Notes: a model not told the origin generated them from the sequence alone. DNA of 64,000 bases from Actinomycetota bacterium (GCA_019347675.1 JAHWKW010000010.1:62001-126000); one strand, 5' to 3'. Positions 1 to 8,993 are shown, numbered from the stretch's first letter. Translations and numbers: made by a program.

Positions 1-580
1 ACGTCACCTGCCGCGCGAGCGCCGCCGCCCCGTCGTGCTCCGAGTACGGACGCCAGTGCACCGCGAACGCGTCTCGGGCCAGCTGCAGGTCATCGTGGCC
101 GCGCACCATCAGCGTGGCCAGGACCGGCTGGACCGCCCGGGGATGCAGCCGCGCGAACACGTCGCTGACCGCCCGCAGGCCCTTGACGCTGGGGATGGGC
201 CACGAGTCGTACCCCACGGCGTTGGTCAGCAGCAGGCCAGCGCACCGCTGGGGCTGGTGGATCGCCGCGATGTGGGCCACGCCCCCACCCAGGTCGTGGC
301 CGACCAGGATGGCTCGCTCGATCGCGAGCTCGTCCAGCCAGCCCAGGAGGTAGTCGCTCTGCTGCGCCACCGAGATGTCGCGGCCGCGGCCGGCGGGGAT
401 GCTCTCGCCGTACCCGACCATCTCGAACGCCAGGCACCGCGCCCCGTCGAGCAGCGGGACGACGTGGCGCCACAGCGCCGGACTGGTCGGGATGCCGTGG
501 ACGAGCACGACGGGCGGACCCTCGCCACGCTCCTCCCAGCGGACGGGGACGCCGCCCACCGACGCCTGCCGAGACTCCAT
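1..580 (-). CDS. Alpha/beta-hydrolase, epoxide hydrolase/haloalkane dehalogenase type (3' end off window)
   Basis: Reading the minus strand from the ATG at 578-580 gives an uninterrupted frame of about 193 residues that runs off the left edge. The N-terminal half shows the alpha/beta-hydrolase core: VLVHGIPTS (an HGxP oxyanion loop) followed by the nucleophile elbow LVGHDLGGG. An Asp rather than Ser at the elbow is typical of epoxide hydrolases and haloalkane dehalogenases, so an ester- or halide-hydrolysing cytosolic enzyme is likely. The substrate is unknown. The catalytic His would lie beyond the edge. It is divergent from the FkbM gene on the other strand. Confidence 0.85.
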   Translation of the reverse strand, partial: MESRQASVGGVPVRWEERGEGPPVVLVHGIPTSPALWRHVVPLLDGARCLAFEMVGYGESIPAGRGRDISVAQQSDYLLGWLDELAIERAILVGHDLGGGVAHIAAIHQPQRCAGLLLTNAVGYDSWPIPSVKGLRAVSDVFARLHPRAVQPVLATLMVRGHDDLQLARDAFAVHWRPYSEHDGAAALARQVT

Positions 581-782
581 GACGTCAACCGATCGCCGCT
601 GACACCCGACCACCATTGCAGAAACGTTCGCTCCGCGAGGCGTCCGAGCGCCGGTCGAGCGGCGCCAACCCGCGGCCGCAGCAGGTGTGTGGCACGCTCG
701 CCCTCTTCTGGCGCCGCGTTCGGCCGGGCCGGCGACGGGGGGAACCCCGGTAGGGTCCCGCCGCACCGACCCGGGAGTGGCC

Positions 783-1535
783 GTGGAGCCGGGAGGCTGG
801 AAGCGCCGGTTGCTCCGCACGCTGCCGTCGTTCGAAGAGGAGATGGCGCTCCTGGGGGACCTGGTCCCACCCGGGGGGGTGTGCGTCGACGTCGGCGCCA
901 GCTACGGGTTGTACGCGGTGGCGCTTGCGCGCCTCGTGGGGCGTGCGGGATGCGTGCATGCTTTCGAACCTCGACCCCGCTCTCGGCGGGTGCTGCGGGT
1001 CGTGACGTCGCTGATGGCCCCCGGCAACGTGCGTGTCCACGCGGTGGCGCTCAGCGACCGCGATGGGGACGACGTCCTCGTCACCCCACAACGGCGGTGG
1101 CTGCTGCCGGTGCCCGGTCGCACGTTCCTCAGGAGCAACCTGGATGCGTCCCCCGGCGGCGACCGCTACTACGCGGGCTGGGAGGACGAGTTCGGGGGCG
1201 CGACCGAGCAGCGGGTCGCGATCGGCCGGCTCGACGGGATCGTCGAGGGGCGCGAGCGGGTCGGGTTCGTGAAGATCGATGTGGAAGGGACGGAGCTGCG
1301 CGTGCTGCGCGGCGCAGCGGCGACGATCGTTCGGGACCGGCCGCCCGTCCTGTGCGAGATCGAGGCCCGCCACACCGCCAAGTACGGCCGGGATCCGGAC
1401 GAGGTGCCCGCATGGTTCGCCCAGCGCGGTTATACGATGCACACGCTGACGCTTGATGGTCTGCGGCGGTGCGAGCGGGTCACGGCCGAGGTGAACAACT
1501 ACCTGTTCGTGCCCGACGATCGATCCACCGGCTGA
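783..1535 (+). CDS. FkbM-family SAM-dependent methyltransferase
   Basis: About 250 residues. The SAM-binding motif I is VCVDVGASYGLYAVAL, followed by an acidic motif (VHAFEP) and the FkbM hallmark VGFVKIDVEGTELRVLRGA with a downstream CEIEARH. FkbM enzymes O-methylate sugars or small molecules, often in envelope polysaccharide or natural-product pathways. No partner gene here fixes the substrate. I chose the GTG at 783 because a GGGAG lies 7 bases upstream and the fold begins just after it; the frame stays open to 687. A TAGGGT -10-like box lies at 751-756. Confidence 0.85.
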   Translation: MEPGGWKRRLLRTLPSFEEEMALLGDLVPPGGVCVDVGASYGLYAVALARLVGRAGCVHAFEPRPRSRRVLRVVTSLMAPGNVRVHAVALSDRDGDDVLVTPQRRWLLPVPGRTFLRSNLDASPGGDRYYAGWEDEFGGATEQRVAIGRLDGIVEGRERVGFVKIDVEGTELRVLRGAAATIVRDRPPVLCEIEARHTAKYGRDPDEVPAWFAQRGYTMHTLTLDGLRRCERVTAEVNNYLFVPDDRSTG

Positions 1536-1637
1536 CCCGCCGACGCCCAGTTGTCCGATTCGGGTCACTGGCAGGAAATGGCGCCGGCCGTGGCGAAGTC
1601 TCCGTCGGCGGGCTTCACTGTCGGCGGAGGGGGTGAG

Positions 1638-2600
1638 GTGGCGAACGCTCAGCACGACGAACGGCCGCGACGACCGGCCCGGCGCACCACACCGCCGTCC
1701 CAGATCGCCGTGGCACGGCTCAACCACGCCTTGGACGACGCGCTACGCAGCTTCCACGACGAGCTGAGCGAGGATCTGCTCACCACCCTCCTGCTCCGCG
1801 ACGCCGGGAAGGTCGATGAGGCTCGCCGTGTCGTCGAGCGCCGCCGCGCCCGGCTGCGTGACCTCGAGGACGCACTGTCCGCCGCGGTCGCTGCCGCTGT
1901 CGTCGAACGCGAGACCGAGTGGATCCTGGCTGCGGCGGCCCGCAAGACGCGGGCAGGTCCGTCGCGGGTCCCCGCATCGCTGCGGACGCTCGCCACGGCC
2001 GTCACCGTTGTGGCCGCCCTCGCCGTGGCGCTGGTCAGCCCGCCTGAGCGGACGGTGGCCCCCGAGCTGGCCGCCGGCCACGGCGATGTGTCGCGCACGG
2101 CTGCGGCGCCCGCGGGCCAGCCAGCGGTCGAAGCGCCGTCTGCGGACCTCGCCGACGAGACCCCAGGGGATGCGCGCCGGCCAGCGGCCGACCAGAACGC
2201 CGACGCCCCCGCTCATGCCACGGACGATCCGCTCGATGTCCTGCGGCGATCCGGGCCGTCCGGGTCATTGCTGGCTCGCCTGACCGAGGATCCCCGCAAC
2301 GCCCCGCTCGCGCACCTCCTCGGCGTCGACCGGGTCGTCACGGGGCTCGAGACCGAAGCCGACGGTCCGGCGCAGATCGCAGAGGACCCCGCTGAACCGC
2401 CCGCGCCTCCTGCCGTCGACGCGGATGAACCCGAGGCCGGGACGGAACTCGACGACGACGCCGAGTACGTCCCGGCCGTCCCGCCGCCGCCACGGACAGG
2501 GGCGCCGCCGTCGGCCGGCGAGGAGGCCGCCGCTCCCGCGCCCGACGCCCAGGCGGATCGCCCGCAGCTGCAGGCGTCCGTGCTGCGCGACGTCCTCTGA
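1638..2600 (+). CDS. Uncharacterised single-pass membrane protein with acidic, Pro/Ala-rich tail
   Basis: I do not recognise a family. The 320-residue product starts at GTG 1638, which has a GGAGG 7 bases upstream; an upstream ATG at 1578 and TTG at 1551 are in frame but lack one. Order of parts: a basic N-terminus, a helical and probably coiled-coil region rich in Leu, Arg and Glu, one hydrophobic segment (TLATAVTVVAALAVALV), then a long Ala/Pro/Asp/Glu-rich extracytoplasmic tail. The architecture resembles anti-sigma or zf-less membrane regulators, but no zinc-finger motif is visible. It could also be a cell-division or surface protein. Confidence 0.6.
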   Translation: MANAQHDERPRRPARRTTPPSQIAVARLNHALDDALRSFHDELSEDLLTTLLLRDAGKVDEARRVVERRRARLRDLEDALSAAVAAAVVERETEWILAAAARKTRAGPSRVPASLRTLATAVTVVAALAVALVSPPERTVAPELAAGHGDVSRTAAAPAGQPAVEAPSADLADETPGDARRPAADQNADAPAHATDDPLDVLRRSGPSGSLLARLTEDPRNAPLAHLLGVDRVVTGLETEADGPAQIAEDPAEPPAPPAVDADEPEAGTELDDDAEYVPAVPPPPRTGAPPSAGEEAAAPAPDAQADRPQLQASVLRDVL

Positions 2601-2832
2601 CGGGTCTCGTCTCGACACTCTCGAGCGGTTCGGGGGCGTTCGGCAAGCATCCCGTCGCGTGCGAACGCTTCACAGGCGTCCAGGACCAGCGCGCGCACCT
2701 CGACACGGGTCGAGGCTCGGCGCGCGGCCAGTGTTGGTCCGGGGAGTGCACGCGCCACTCGTTGGCCGAACGCCACTGAAATTTCGGACATTCTGACTAA
2801 AGGCGCCGGCGCGCCCTGCCGATAACCACTCC

Positions 2833-2863
2833 GCGTGACACCCAGTGTGACACCGCGTCACGC
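2833..2863. promoter_or_regulatory. GTGACACC direct repeats with flanking inverted GCGTGAC
   Basis: Within the 310-base gap 2601-2910, two identical GTGACACC octamers start at 2835 and 2847 (12-base spacing). The outer GCGTGAC (2833-2839) is matched by the inverted GTCACGC (2857-2863). The cluster sits about 50 bases ahead of the GGDEF-like gene, so it could be an operator. The rest of the gap holds an AT-richer patch around 2776-2803 but no gene I can support. Confidence 0.35.
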
Positions 2864-2910
2864 TGAGCCTTGCTGGTGGGCACGGGTCCCGTTGCGGGAG
2901 GCAGTGGCCG

Positions 2911-3759
2911 ATGGGGACGTTGACCTACCCCCAGGCGCGGATGGTCGTCCTCGGGTTCGGCGCGGCGCTGATCTGCGGCGTGGCGATCGCGTCGTTCTAC
3001 CGCGGCGCGGACGTGGTCGAGGTCGGCGCGACCGTCCTGTTCCTGCCGGTGCTGGCCGGCCTGGTACTGGGGCGTGTCGCGGGAGGCGTCGCAGCGGCTG
3101 TCGCCGTCTCCGTGGTCTACGTCGCGGTGCGCTTGTCGACGCTCGGTGGCCTGCCGACGGCCGACTTCTTGGCGCCGGTGTCGGTGCGCGTGCTGCTGTA
3201 CGCCGGGTTCGGTGTCTTCGGTGGCTGGGCCAACGACCTGCTCGCGCAGGGCCTGCTCAAGCTCGAGCTGTACGACGAGGTCGACGACGACACCGGGGTC
3301 GGCAACGCTCGGGCGCTCGTGTCGGTCCTCGACCGTGAGGTCGAGCGTGCCGCCCGCTACGGATCCGTCTTCTCGCTGCTCGTCGTCCACCTCGAGGACG
3401 CCGCGTTCGCCCCCGTCGACGGGCGGCGGGCAGCCCGTGCCCTGCGCCGGACCTGCCAGTCCCTGGAGCACAACCTCCGCACCACCGACCTGATCAACCG
3501 CGTCGCGTTCCCGACCCGGGAGGACGTGGTGGTGGTGCTGCCCGAAACCGGCCGGGCCGGTGTTGCGTTGCTGGCCGAGCGCGCCGTCGCGAGCGTGCGC
3601 CAGCTGCTCGCCGACCACAGCCTGACCGTCTCGGACGACACCGTCCACGCCGAGGTCTTGACCGTCCCTGGCGACGAGGAAGCCGTCCGCAGCTACCACG
3701 CCGCAACCGCCGCCGTACTCGGCCGCGAGGTCGTCACCGTGAACGGAGCAACCCCGTGA
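2911..3759 (+). CDS. Membrane protein with degenerate GGDEF-like domain
   Basis: 282 residues. Hydrophobic segments fill about residues 8-105, consistent with four membrane helices. A GGDEF-like domain follows, recognisable from DDDTGVGNARAL (compare the usual D-x-LTGLxNRR) and the RYGSVFSLLVVHLED strand. The signature loop reads FPTREDVVVVLPET where GGDEF would stand, so the catalytic Gly-Gly-Asp/Glu-Glu is missing and c-di-GMP synthesis is unlikely. It may bind nucleotide or act only as a structural sensor. Start ATG 2911 has GGGAGG upstream. Its stop overlaps the next start (GTGA), so the two genes are probably coupled. Confidence 0.7.
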   Translation: MGTLTYPQARMVVLGFGAALICGVAIASFYRGADVVEVGATVLFLPVLAGLVLGRVAGGVAAAVAVSVVYVAVRLSTLGGLPTADFLAPVSVRVLLYAGFGVFGGWANDLLAQGLLKLELYDEVDDDTGVGNARALVSVLDREVERAARYGSVFSLLVVHLEDAAFAPVDGRRAARALRRTCQSLEHNLRTTDLINRVAFPTREDVVVVLPETGRAGVALLAERAVASVRQLLADHSLTVSDDTVHAEVLTVPGDEEAVRSYHAATAAVLGREVVTVNGATP

Positions 3760-5210
3760 AACCACGCTTGTCTCCAGGCCGCAGCGGCGGCGTCGCATCC
3801 ATCCGGCGGGTCGCCCGCCCGTTCGCCTTCCTGCTGCTGTTGATCAGCGTGGTGGCGTGGTCGGAACTGTCGGCAGCGCTGGCGACCGAGTTCCACTCCG
3901 CTCAGGAAGCGGAGTTCGGTCGGCGCCTCAACGCGGAACGGTCCGTGCGAGGTCTTCCGAGCCTGTCCCACTCCGACGCGTTACGGACGGTGGCGCGGCG
4001 GCACAGCCAGCGGATGATGGCCGAGGGGCGGATCTTCCACAACCAACGGCTCCAGCAGGACGTCGAAGCGGTGTTCCCCAACTGGGCGGAGATCGGTGAG
4101 AACGTCGGGGTGGGCCCGACCGTCCCGGCCGTGCACCTCGCCCTGATGGAGTCACCGACCCACCGCGCGAACATCTTGAGCACCAACTACGCCCACATCG
4201 GCGTGGGCGTCGTGACCGGCGCGGACCGCCTGTTCGCCACGCAGAACTTCCTGCGGCTCGAGCCGGGCGGGGCGCGGCCGCAGGCCGCCCAGTTCCGCCT
4301 CGCCGGACGCGACCGGGTTGCGACCGCCCGGGCGATCGCCGACTTCGGCGTCACGCCAGGCACGGCGCGCGGGGCGGTGGTCGCACCCTCCGGCGACTTC
4401 CGCGGCGCCTTGGCCGGCGCCGCCCTAGCGGGGGCGCTCGGCGGGCCGACGGTGCTGTCGAGCAGCGACGCGCTGGACGGCGATGCACGCGGGGCGTTGG
4501 AGCGGGCGCTGGGGCCAGCACGCTCCGGGAAGACGGTGTACCTGGTCGGTGCCTTCGCTCCGGCGGTGCGTGACGCGGTCGCGAGCCTGGGCGTGCAGGC
4601 GGTCGTCCTGGGTGGTGGCGACCACGTCGCCAGCGCCGCGGCTGTCGCCCGGGCGCTGCCCAGCCGGCCATCCACGGCCCTCGTCACCACGGTCACCGAC
4701 TACCCCGACGCGCTCGCCGTCTCCGCCGTCTCGGCCGTGACCGGCTGGCCCGTGCTGTACACCGATCCCGCCCAACTGTCGCAGGGCACCGCCGCCGTCC
4801 TTCAGGAGCTGGGGATCCGGCGGACCCTGGTGATCGGAGGTCCGAGGGCGGTGTCGGACGCGGTCGCCAGCCAGCTGGCCAACGTCGGCGCCCCTCCAGC
4901 GGGACGGCTGGCGGGCGCATCCCGGCTGGAGACTGCCGTCGCCGTCGCTGACTTCGCGCTCTCCAACGGCCTGACACCCGGCCACGTCCAGCTGGCGACC
5001 GCCTACAACTACCCGGACGCCCTGGCCGGCGGGGCGCTGGCCGGCGTGCTGCGCTCACCGGTGGTGCTCACCACCAGCGACCGGCTGCACCCGACACCGG
5101 CCGCGTGGCTCCGCACACACCGATCGCGGGTCGAGGCGGTCTACGTCCTGGGTGGTGCTGCAGCGGTGTCGACCGCGGTCGAGACCGGCCTGGCCGACGT
5201 GCTGCGCTAG
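3756..5210 (+). CDS. Secreted CAP-domain protein with three CWB2 cell-wall-binding repeats
   Basis: 484 residues beginning at GTG 3756, which overlaps the preceding stop. A signal peptide occupies about residues 1-43 (FAFLLLLISVVAW core). A CAP/SCP-PR1 domain lies at about 47-168, with the family motifs RRHSQRM, EIGENVG and ALMESPTHRANIL and an HIGVGV strand. Residues 180-484 form three cell-wall-binding-repeat-2 units, each opening with RLAGRDRVATA-like sequence and containing VYLVGAFAP or LVIGGPRAV-like strands. CWB2 modules attach proteins non-covalently to secondary wall polymers, so this is a surface-anchored protein of unknown activity. Two other genes in the window carry the same anchor. 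Confidence 0.88.
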   Translation: MKPRLSPGRSGGVASIRRVARPFAFLLLLISVVAWSELSAALATEFHSAQEAEFGRRLNAERSVRGLPSLSHSDALRTVARRHSQRMMAEGRIFHNQRLQQDVEAVFPNWAEIGENVGVGPTVPAVHLALMESPTHRANILSTNYAHIGVGVVTGADRLFATQNFLRLEPGGARPQAAQFRLAGRDRVATARAIADFGVTPGTARGAVVAPSGDFRGALAGAALAGALGGPTVLSSSDALDGDARGALERALGPARSGKTVYLVGAFAPAVRDAVASLGVQAVVLGGGDHVASAAAVARALPSRPSTALVTTVTDYPDALAVSAVSAVTGWPVLYTDPAQLSQGTAAVLQELGIRRTLVIGGPRAVSDAVASQLANVGAPPAGRLAGASRLETAVAVADFALSNGLTPGHVQLATAYNYPDALAGGALAGVLRSPVVLTTSDRLHPTPAAWLRTHRSRVEAVYVLGGAAAVSTAVETGLADVLR

Positions 5211-5366
5211 GCCGTCCGTGACCGCACTGGCGGCTCCCGCGTCGCGCGGCGAGACGACGCCGCGGACGTCGACGCAGGGCTGACCGGTCGCCGGCGGGCG
5301 CCGCAGGTGCCGCGCGGGGCGCTGGTAGGCTCCGGCCGCGTCCGCCGTCCAGGAAGGTCGCCTCGG

Positions 5367-5819
5367 ATGCTCGCCCCGCTGCGTCGCCCAGCGCCTGCTG
5401 TGGTGTTGGGGGCGCTGTTGGCGATCACCGCGGTGACCGCTGCCGCCACTGGAGCCGACGCGGCCGTCGAGGGGCGTGAGGTCCTCGCGGTGGAGGGCGG
5501 AGGTGGCGACCAGACCGGGGGAGGCGGCCAGACCGGGGGAGGCGACCAGACCGGGGGAGGCGGCCAGACCGGGGAAGGCGCAGGCGGCGGCGAGACCACC
5601 GGCGGCGAGACCACCGAGGGTGGTGGGGCTACCACCGAGGAAGGCGAGCTCCCCGGTCCCGACCCCGACCCCGACAACACCTTCGCGCCGACCGAGTTCA
5701 CGCCGTCGTGGACCTGGTGGCTGGGGGTCATCCTCACGGTGGTCACTGTGCTGATGCTGGTGGCGTTCGGTTTCATCTACGCCACGATGGTCCGCAACCG
5801 ACAGCCGGAGGGGCGCTGA
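5367..5819 (+). CDS. Small secreted or membrane protein with Gly/Gln/Thr-rich repeats
   Basis: 150 residues from ATG 5367, with AGGAAGG upstream and a TAGGCT -10-like box at 5326-5331. An N-terminal signal-anchor (VVLGALLAITAVTAAA) leads to a low-complexity linker of GGGDQTG/GGGQTG units and GGETT runs. An acidic PDPDPD stretch follows, then a C-terminal membrane helix (WWLGVILTVVTVLMLVAFGF) with a short basic tail. No known family is visible. It lies 4 bases upstream of the zinc protease gene and may be co-transcribed with it. Confidence 0.6.
   Translation: MLAPLRRPAPAVVLGALLAITAVTAAATGADAAVEGREVLAVEGGGGDQTGGGGQTGGGDQTGGGGQTGEGAGGGETTGGETTEGGGATTEEGELPGPDPDPDNTFAPTEFTPSWTWWLGVILTVVTVLMLVAFGFIYATMVRNRQPEGR
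5508..5579 (+). repeat. Four in-frame 18-bp tandem repeats
   Basis: Units at 5508-5525, 5526-5543, 5544-5561 and 5562-5579 follow GRCCAGACCGGGGGAGGC, alternating GAC and GGC at the first codon. They encode the [D/G]QTGGG linker of the small membrane protein. The unit is 18 bp, so gain or loss keeps the frame. Confidence 0.9.
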
Positions 5820-5823
5820 CCTC

Positions 5824-6891
5824 GTGCCGGACCCGGCGACCAACGGCCCAGCGCGACTGATCGACGAGGCGATCTCGCTGCGGACCGCCGCGGTCGTGGC
5901 CACACCCGGCCGTCGCGACCCCGCGGCCGCCGCGCAGCTGCGCTCCGCGATCGCTCGCGACACGGCGGTGGCCGACGCCGCGGCCCGGGCCTGGACCGGG
6001 CTCGGCCGCGACCTGCCCCCCACCCGGGTGCGTGTGGTGAGCCGGATGGGGTGGGTGCAGGCCAACCTGATCGGTCTGCGCGGTGCACTCCAACCGCTCG
6101 CCGAGCGTCTCCAGCGCACCGCAACCGGCCGGTGGGTCGGGAGCCAGATCCTCGGCGTGCAGCTGGGTGCGCTGCTGGGCCTGCTGTCCACCAAGGTGCT
6201 CGGCCAGTACATCCTGCCTCTGGGCGGTCCCGGACAGGCGCAGCTGGTGGTGGTCGGGCCGAACGTCTTGGAGTTGTCCGAGCGGTACGGCGCGGTCGCC
6301 GACGACGTGCGCCGTACGGTCCTGCTGCATGAGCTGGCCCACCGCCTCCAGTTCGACGGGGTGCCGTGGCTGGGCGACCACCTGCGCAGCCTGTTGGACC
6401 GCTACCTGTCGGCCACCCGGCTGGACCCATCGGCGGTCCTGGATATCATCGGGCGCCTGCCGGACGTGGTGCGGGCGCTCCGCGACGACGCGACCCTCAC
6501 GCCCCTGCTGCAGCTGGTCCTGACCGACGAGCAGCGCGCCGTGGTCCACGAGGCGCAGGCGCTGATGAGCCTCCTGGAGGGCCACGGCAACGCCACGATG
6601 TACGAAGCGGCCGACGACCTGGTGATGGACTCCGACCGGGTGCGCCAGGCGCTGGAGCAACGCCGCCGGGACTTCGGCACCCGGCTGCTCACGGCGGTGA
6701 CGGGTCTGGAGATGAAGCGCCGCCAGTACCTCGACGGCGAGTCGTTCGTCCGCACGGTCGTCGATCGGGTCGGCACGGCAGGACTCAACCGGGCCTTCGA
6801 CGGGCCGGACGCGCTGCCGTCTCCCGCGGAGATCGCCGATCCCGACGCGTGGCTGACGCGTGTCCACGGCGGGGCGTCGCCGCGCGACTGA
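5824..6891 (+). CDS. DUF2342-family zinc-dependent metalloprotease
   Basis: 355 residues from GTG 5824. The signature is RTVLLHELAHRLQF, an HExxH zinc site at about residues 169-173, followed by a long helical region with a conserved EGHGN and a C-terminal RQYLDGESFV. This matches the actinobacterial DUF2342 family annotated as zinc-dependent metalloprotease or coenzyme-F420-biosynthesis-associated protein. The true substrate is unknown. In M. tuberculosis the homologue also sits directly beside tilS, as here, which supports the assignment. No signal peptide is evident. Confidence 0.85.
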   Translation: MPDPATNGPARLIDEAISLRTAAVVATPGRRDPAAAAQLRSAIARDTAVADAAARAWTGLGRDLPPTRVRVVSRMGWVQANLIGLRGALQPLAERLQRTATGRWVGSQILGVQLGALLGLLSTKVLGQYILPLGGPGQAQLVVVGPNVLELSERYGAVADDVRRTVLLHELAHRLQFDGVPWLGDHLRSLLDRYLSATRLDPSAVLDIIGRLPDVVRALRDDATLTPLLQLVLTDEQRAVVHEAQALMSLLEGHGNATMYEAADDLVMDSDRVRQALEQRRRDFGTRLLTAVTGLEMKRRQYLDGESFVRTVVDRVGTAGLNRAFDGPDALPSPAEIADPDAWLTRVHGGASPRD

Positions 6892-6946
6892 CCGCCGCCC
6901 GGATCGCGACGCCAACGTGCGGATCGCGTCCCAGTACCGTCGGCGC

Positions 6947-8431
6947 GTGACCCCATCCCCACGCGGGTCCCGCGGCCGGCGGGTCCCGCCCGGCCCGCTC
7001 CCTGCCGGCCTGAACCGCCAAGCGCTGGTGGACGAGGTGACCCGCGCCCTGGCACCCCTGGAGGCGGGCGCCGCGGCGCTCGTGGCGGTGTCCGGTGGTC
7101 CGGACTCGACCGCGCTGGTGGCGCTGGCTCAGGAGGCGCGGCCAGATGTCGCTCTCACGCTCGGTCACATCCGCCACGGCCTGCGCGACGACCGCGCCGA
7201 CGTCGCCGCCGTCCAGGAACTGTCCGCCGCGCTCGGGCTTGCCCTGCGGGTCTCGGAGGTCACGGTCCGTCCTTCCGGCCACGGGTTGGAGGCCGCCGCC
7301 CGCGTCGCTCGGTACGCCGCGCTGGCCCGGCTGGGCGCTGCGGTGGTCGCCGACCGGGACGGCCCGTGTTGGTTGCTGGTGGGCCACACCGCTGACGACC
7401 AGGCCGAGACGCTGCTGCTGCGCCTGGCCCGCGGCACCGGCTTGACCGGCCTGGGGGGCATGGCGCCGGTGCGCGGCCACGTCGTCCGCCCGCTGCTCCG
7501 CGTCCGACGCAGCGACGTCCGGCGGTTCGTGACATTGGAGGGTCTGCACGCGGTCGAGGATCCCACCAACCTCGACCTGGACGTGCGCCGCGTCCGGGTA
7601 CGTGACCACGTCGTGCCCGGCCTGCAGGCGGTGGCCTCCGACCCGATCGGCGCTCTTGCGCGGTTGGCGGACCTGGCCCGCGTCGACGCCGGTTACCTCG
7701 AGTCGGAAGCCGCGCGGGTCGCCGCCGCGGTCGTCCGCCCCTACGGGCCTGCCCGGGCGGTGACCACCGAGGACCTGCTGGCCCTCGACCCGGCGATCGG
7801 CGGCCGCCTCGTGCGCCGCCTGCTGGGTCAGGTGCGCGCCAGCGACGTCCCGGTGACCGCCGCACACGTTGCCGCCGTCCTGGACCTCGAGGCGGGTTCG
7901 GCCGTGGACGTTCCCGGTGCCACCGTGACCCGCGGCGGTGGCTGGATCGCGGCCGTCCCTGCCGACGTGCCCCGACCGTCACCGGTCGACCTCGAGGTCC
8001 CCGGCACCGCGACCTGGTCCTGCGCCGGACTGCTGCTCCGCGCCACCGTGGCGGGGAGCGGCCCCGGTGGTCAGCTCCCGCTCAGCCTCGATCTGCCGTG
8101 GAAGCCCCCGTCCGCCGACACCGCACCGTTGGCGATCCCGCCCGGCGGCGACCCCGCGCTCGCGCAACTGGTGCTGCCGGCTGCGGTCACCGACCCCGCG
8201 CTGATCGTGCGCGGTCGTGAACCCGGCGACCGCGTCGCGACCGCTGCGGGGACCCGCAAGCTGCAGGACCTGTTCGTCGATGCCGGCGTTCCCCGCGCCG
8301 TGCGCGACCTCGTCCCGGTGGTGGTCGCAAGCGACGGGACGATCCTGTGGGTGCCCGGCGTGGTTGCGGACGCCGCGGCAGCCGCGGCCGGCCGCGAAGC
8401 CCCGGCCGTCGAGCTGGCGGTGGAGATCTGA
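6947..8431 (+). CDS. tilS: tRNA(Ile)-lysidine synthase
   Basis: 494 residues. TilS converts cytidine 34 of the tRNA-Ile CAU anticodon to lysidine with ATP and lysine, so that the tRNA reads AUA. The PP-loop VAVSGGPDSTALVAL and the downstream GHTADDQAETLLLRLARGTG are diagnostic. The C-terminal TilS domain is seen in REPGDRV...RKLQDLFVDAGVPRAVRDLVPVV (spaced motif). Start GTG 6947 places the PP-loop at about residue 50; the frame is open further upstream to 6860. It lies downstream of the DUF2342 gene, in the tilS-hpt-ftsH order known from Bacillus and mycobacteria. Confidence 0.93.
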   Translation: MTPSPRGSRGRRVPPGPLPAGLNRQALVDEVTRALAPLEAGAAALVAVSGGPDSTALVALAQEARPDVALTLGHIRHGLRDDRADVAAVQELSAALGLALRVSEVTVRPSGHGLEAAARVARYAALARLGAAVVADRDGPCWLLVGHTADDQAETLLLRLARGTGLTGLGGMAPVRGHVVRPLLRVRRSDVRRFVTLEGLHAVEDPTNLDLDVRRVRVRDHVVPGLQAVASDPIGALARLADLARVDAGYLESEAARVAAAVVRPYGPARAVTTEDLLALDPAIGGRLVRRLLGQVRASDVPVTAAHVAAVLDLEAGSAVDVPGATVTRGGGWIAAVPADVPRPSPVDLEVPGTATWSCAGLLLRATVAGSGPGGQLPLSLDLPWKPPSADTAPLAIPPGGDPALAQLVLPAAVTDPALIVRGREPGDRVATAAGTRKLQDLFVDAGVPRAVRDLVPVVVASDGTILWVPGVVADAAAAAAGREAPAVELAVEI

Positions 8432-8993
8432 AAGGATGATGATCGGTCCGATTACCGGGTGCGGTGAGATCATGATCGGTCGGATCACCGGACGCTGTGA
8501 AACTGTGACCCGGCCTGCGGGTCCAGCTTGGGAAGAGAATCAGGATGCGATCGAATCTCAGCAAGGGCGGCTTCGCGTTCGTGCTGGCGGCGCTGCTCGT
8601 ACTCGTCTATGTCGCTCTTTGGGATGAATCAGCGGGATGTTCGCGTGTCCGCTGAGTCGATCGCCGATAGTCGATCGCCGATATCAGTATCAGTGTGAAG
8701 AAGAATGCGGCCGGATCCGCCCAGGAATCTTCATAGCGAAGGTGATCGAAGCCCTGGGAACCCGAGAGGCATATGGAACCGAACCTGTTTGCCGCGGAGG
8801 TGAGCGAAACGATCAAGGGCGACGCGAACTGGTTCGGTTCAGATTGATGTCCTTGCTCGCGTGCCCAAGGAGCCGCAGTACCAGGTCGGGGACTGTTATC
8901 TGATTGCTAGACCTGCGGGGGGAATCGCGACGACGACGAGATGTACCCTGTCGTTGCGGGGCACCGGCCCGCGGTTACCGCCGATGACGTGGC
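8432..8993. other. AT-richer stretch without a convincing gene; short repeats
   Basis: This 560-base gap between tilS and the next small genes is visibly less GC-rich than its surroundings, and no long frame has matching codon use. It contains an imperfect 20-bp direct repeat (8439-8458 and 8472-8491, 18 of 20 identical), a GATCATGATC palindrome at 8468-8477, and a 13-bp repeat TCGATCGCCGATA at 8657-8669 and 8671-8683. Two very short frames with plausible ribosome sites occur (8545-8655 and 8773-8847). It could be decayed acquired DNA or a regulatory region. Confidence 0.5.
8545..8655 (+). CDS. Possible small membrane peptide
   Basis: A 36-codon frame from ATG 8545, preceded by a GGAAGAG-like ribosome site. 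After a short basic N-terminus it encodes one hydrophobic helix (FAFVLAALLVLVYVALW) and then DESAGCSRVR. It is not homologous to anything I recognise. It may be a real small membrane protein or the start of a truncated secreted gene. The AT-rich setting makes chance possible. Confidence 0.3.
   Translation: MRSNLSKGGFAFVLAALLVLVYVALWDESAGCSRVR

Noticed and set aside
8637-8903. 88-codon plus frame in the AT-rich gap
   Set aside because: No ribosome site, codon use unlike the genome, no recognisable pattern.
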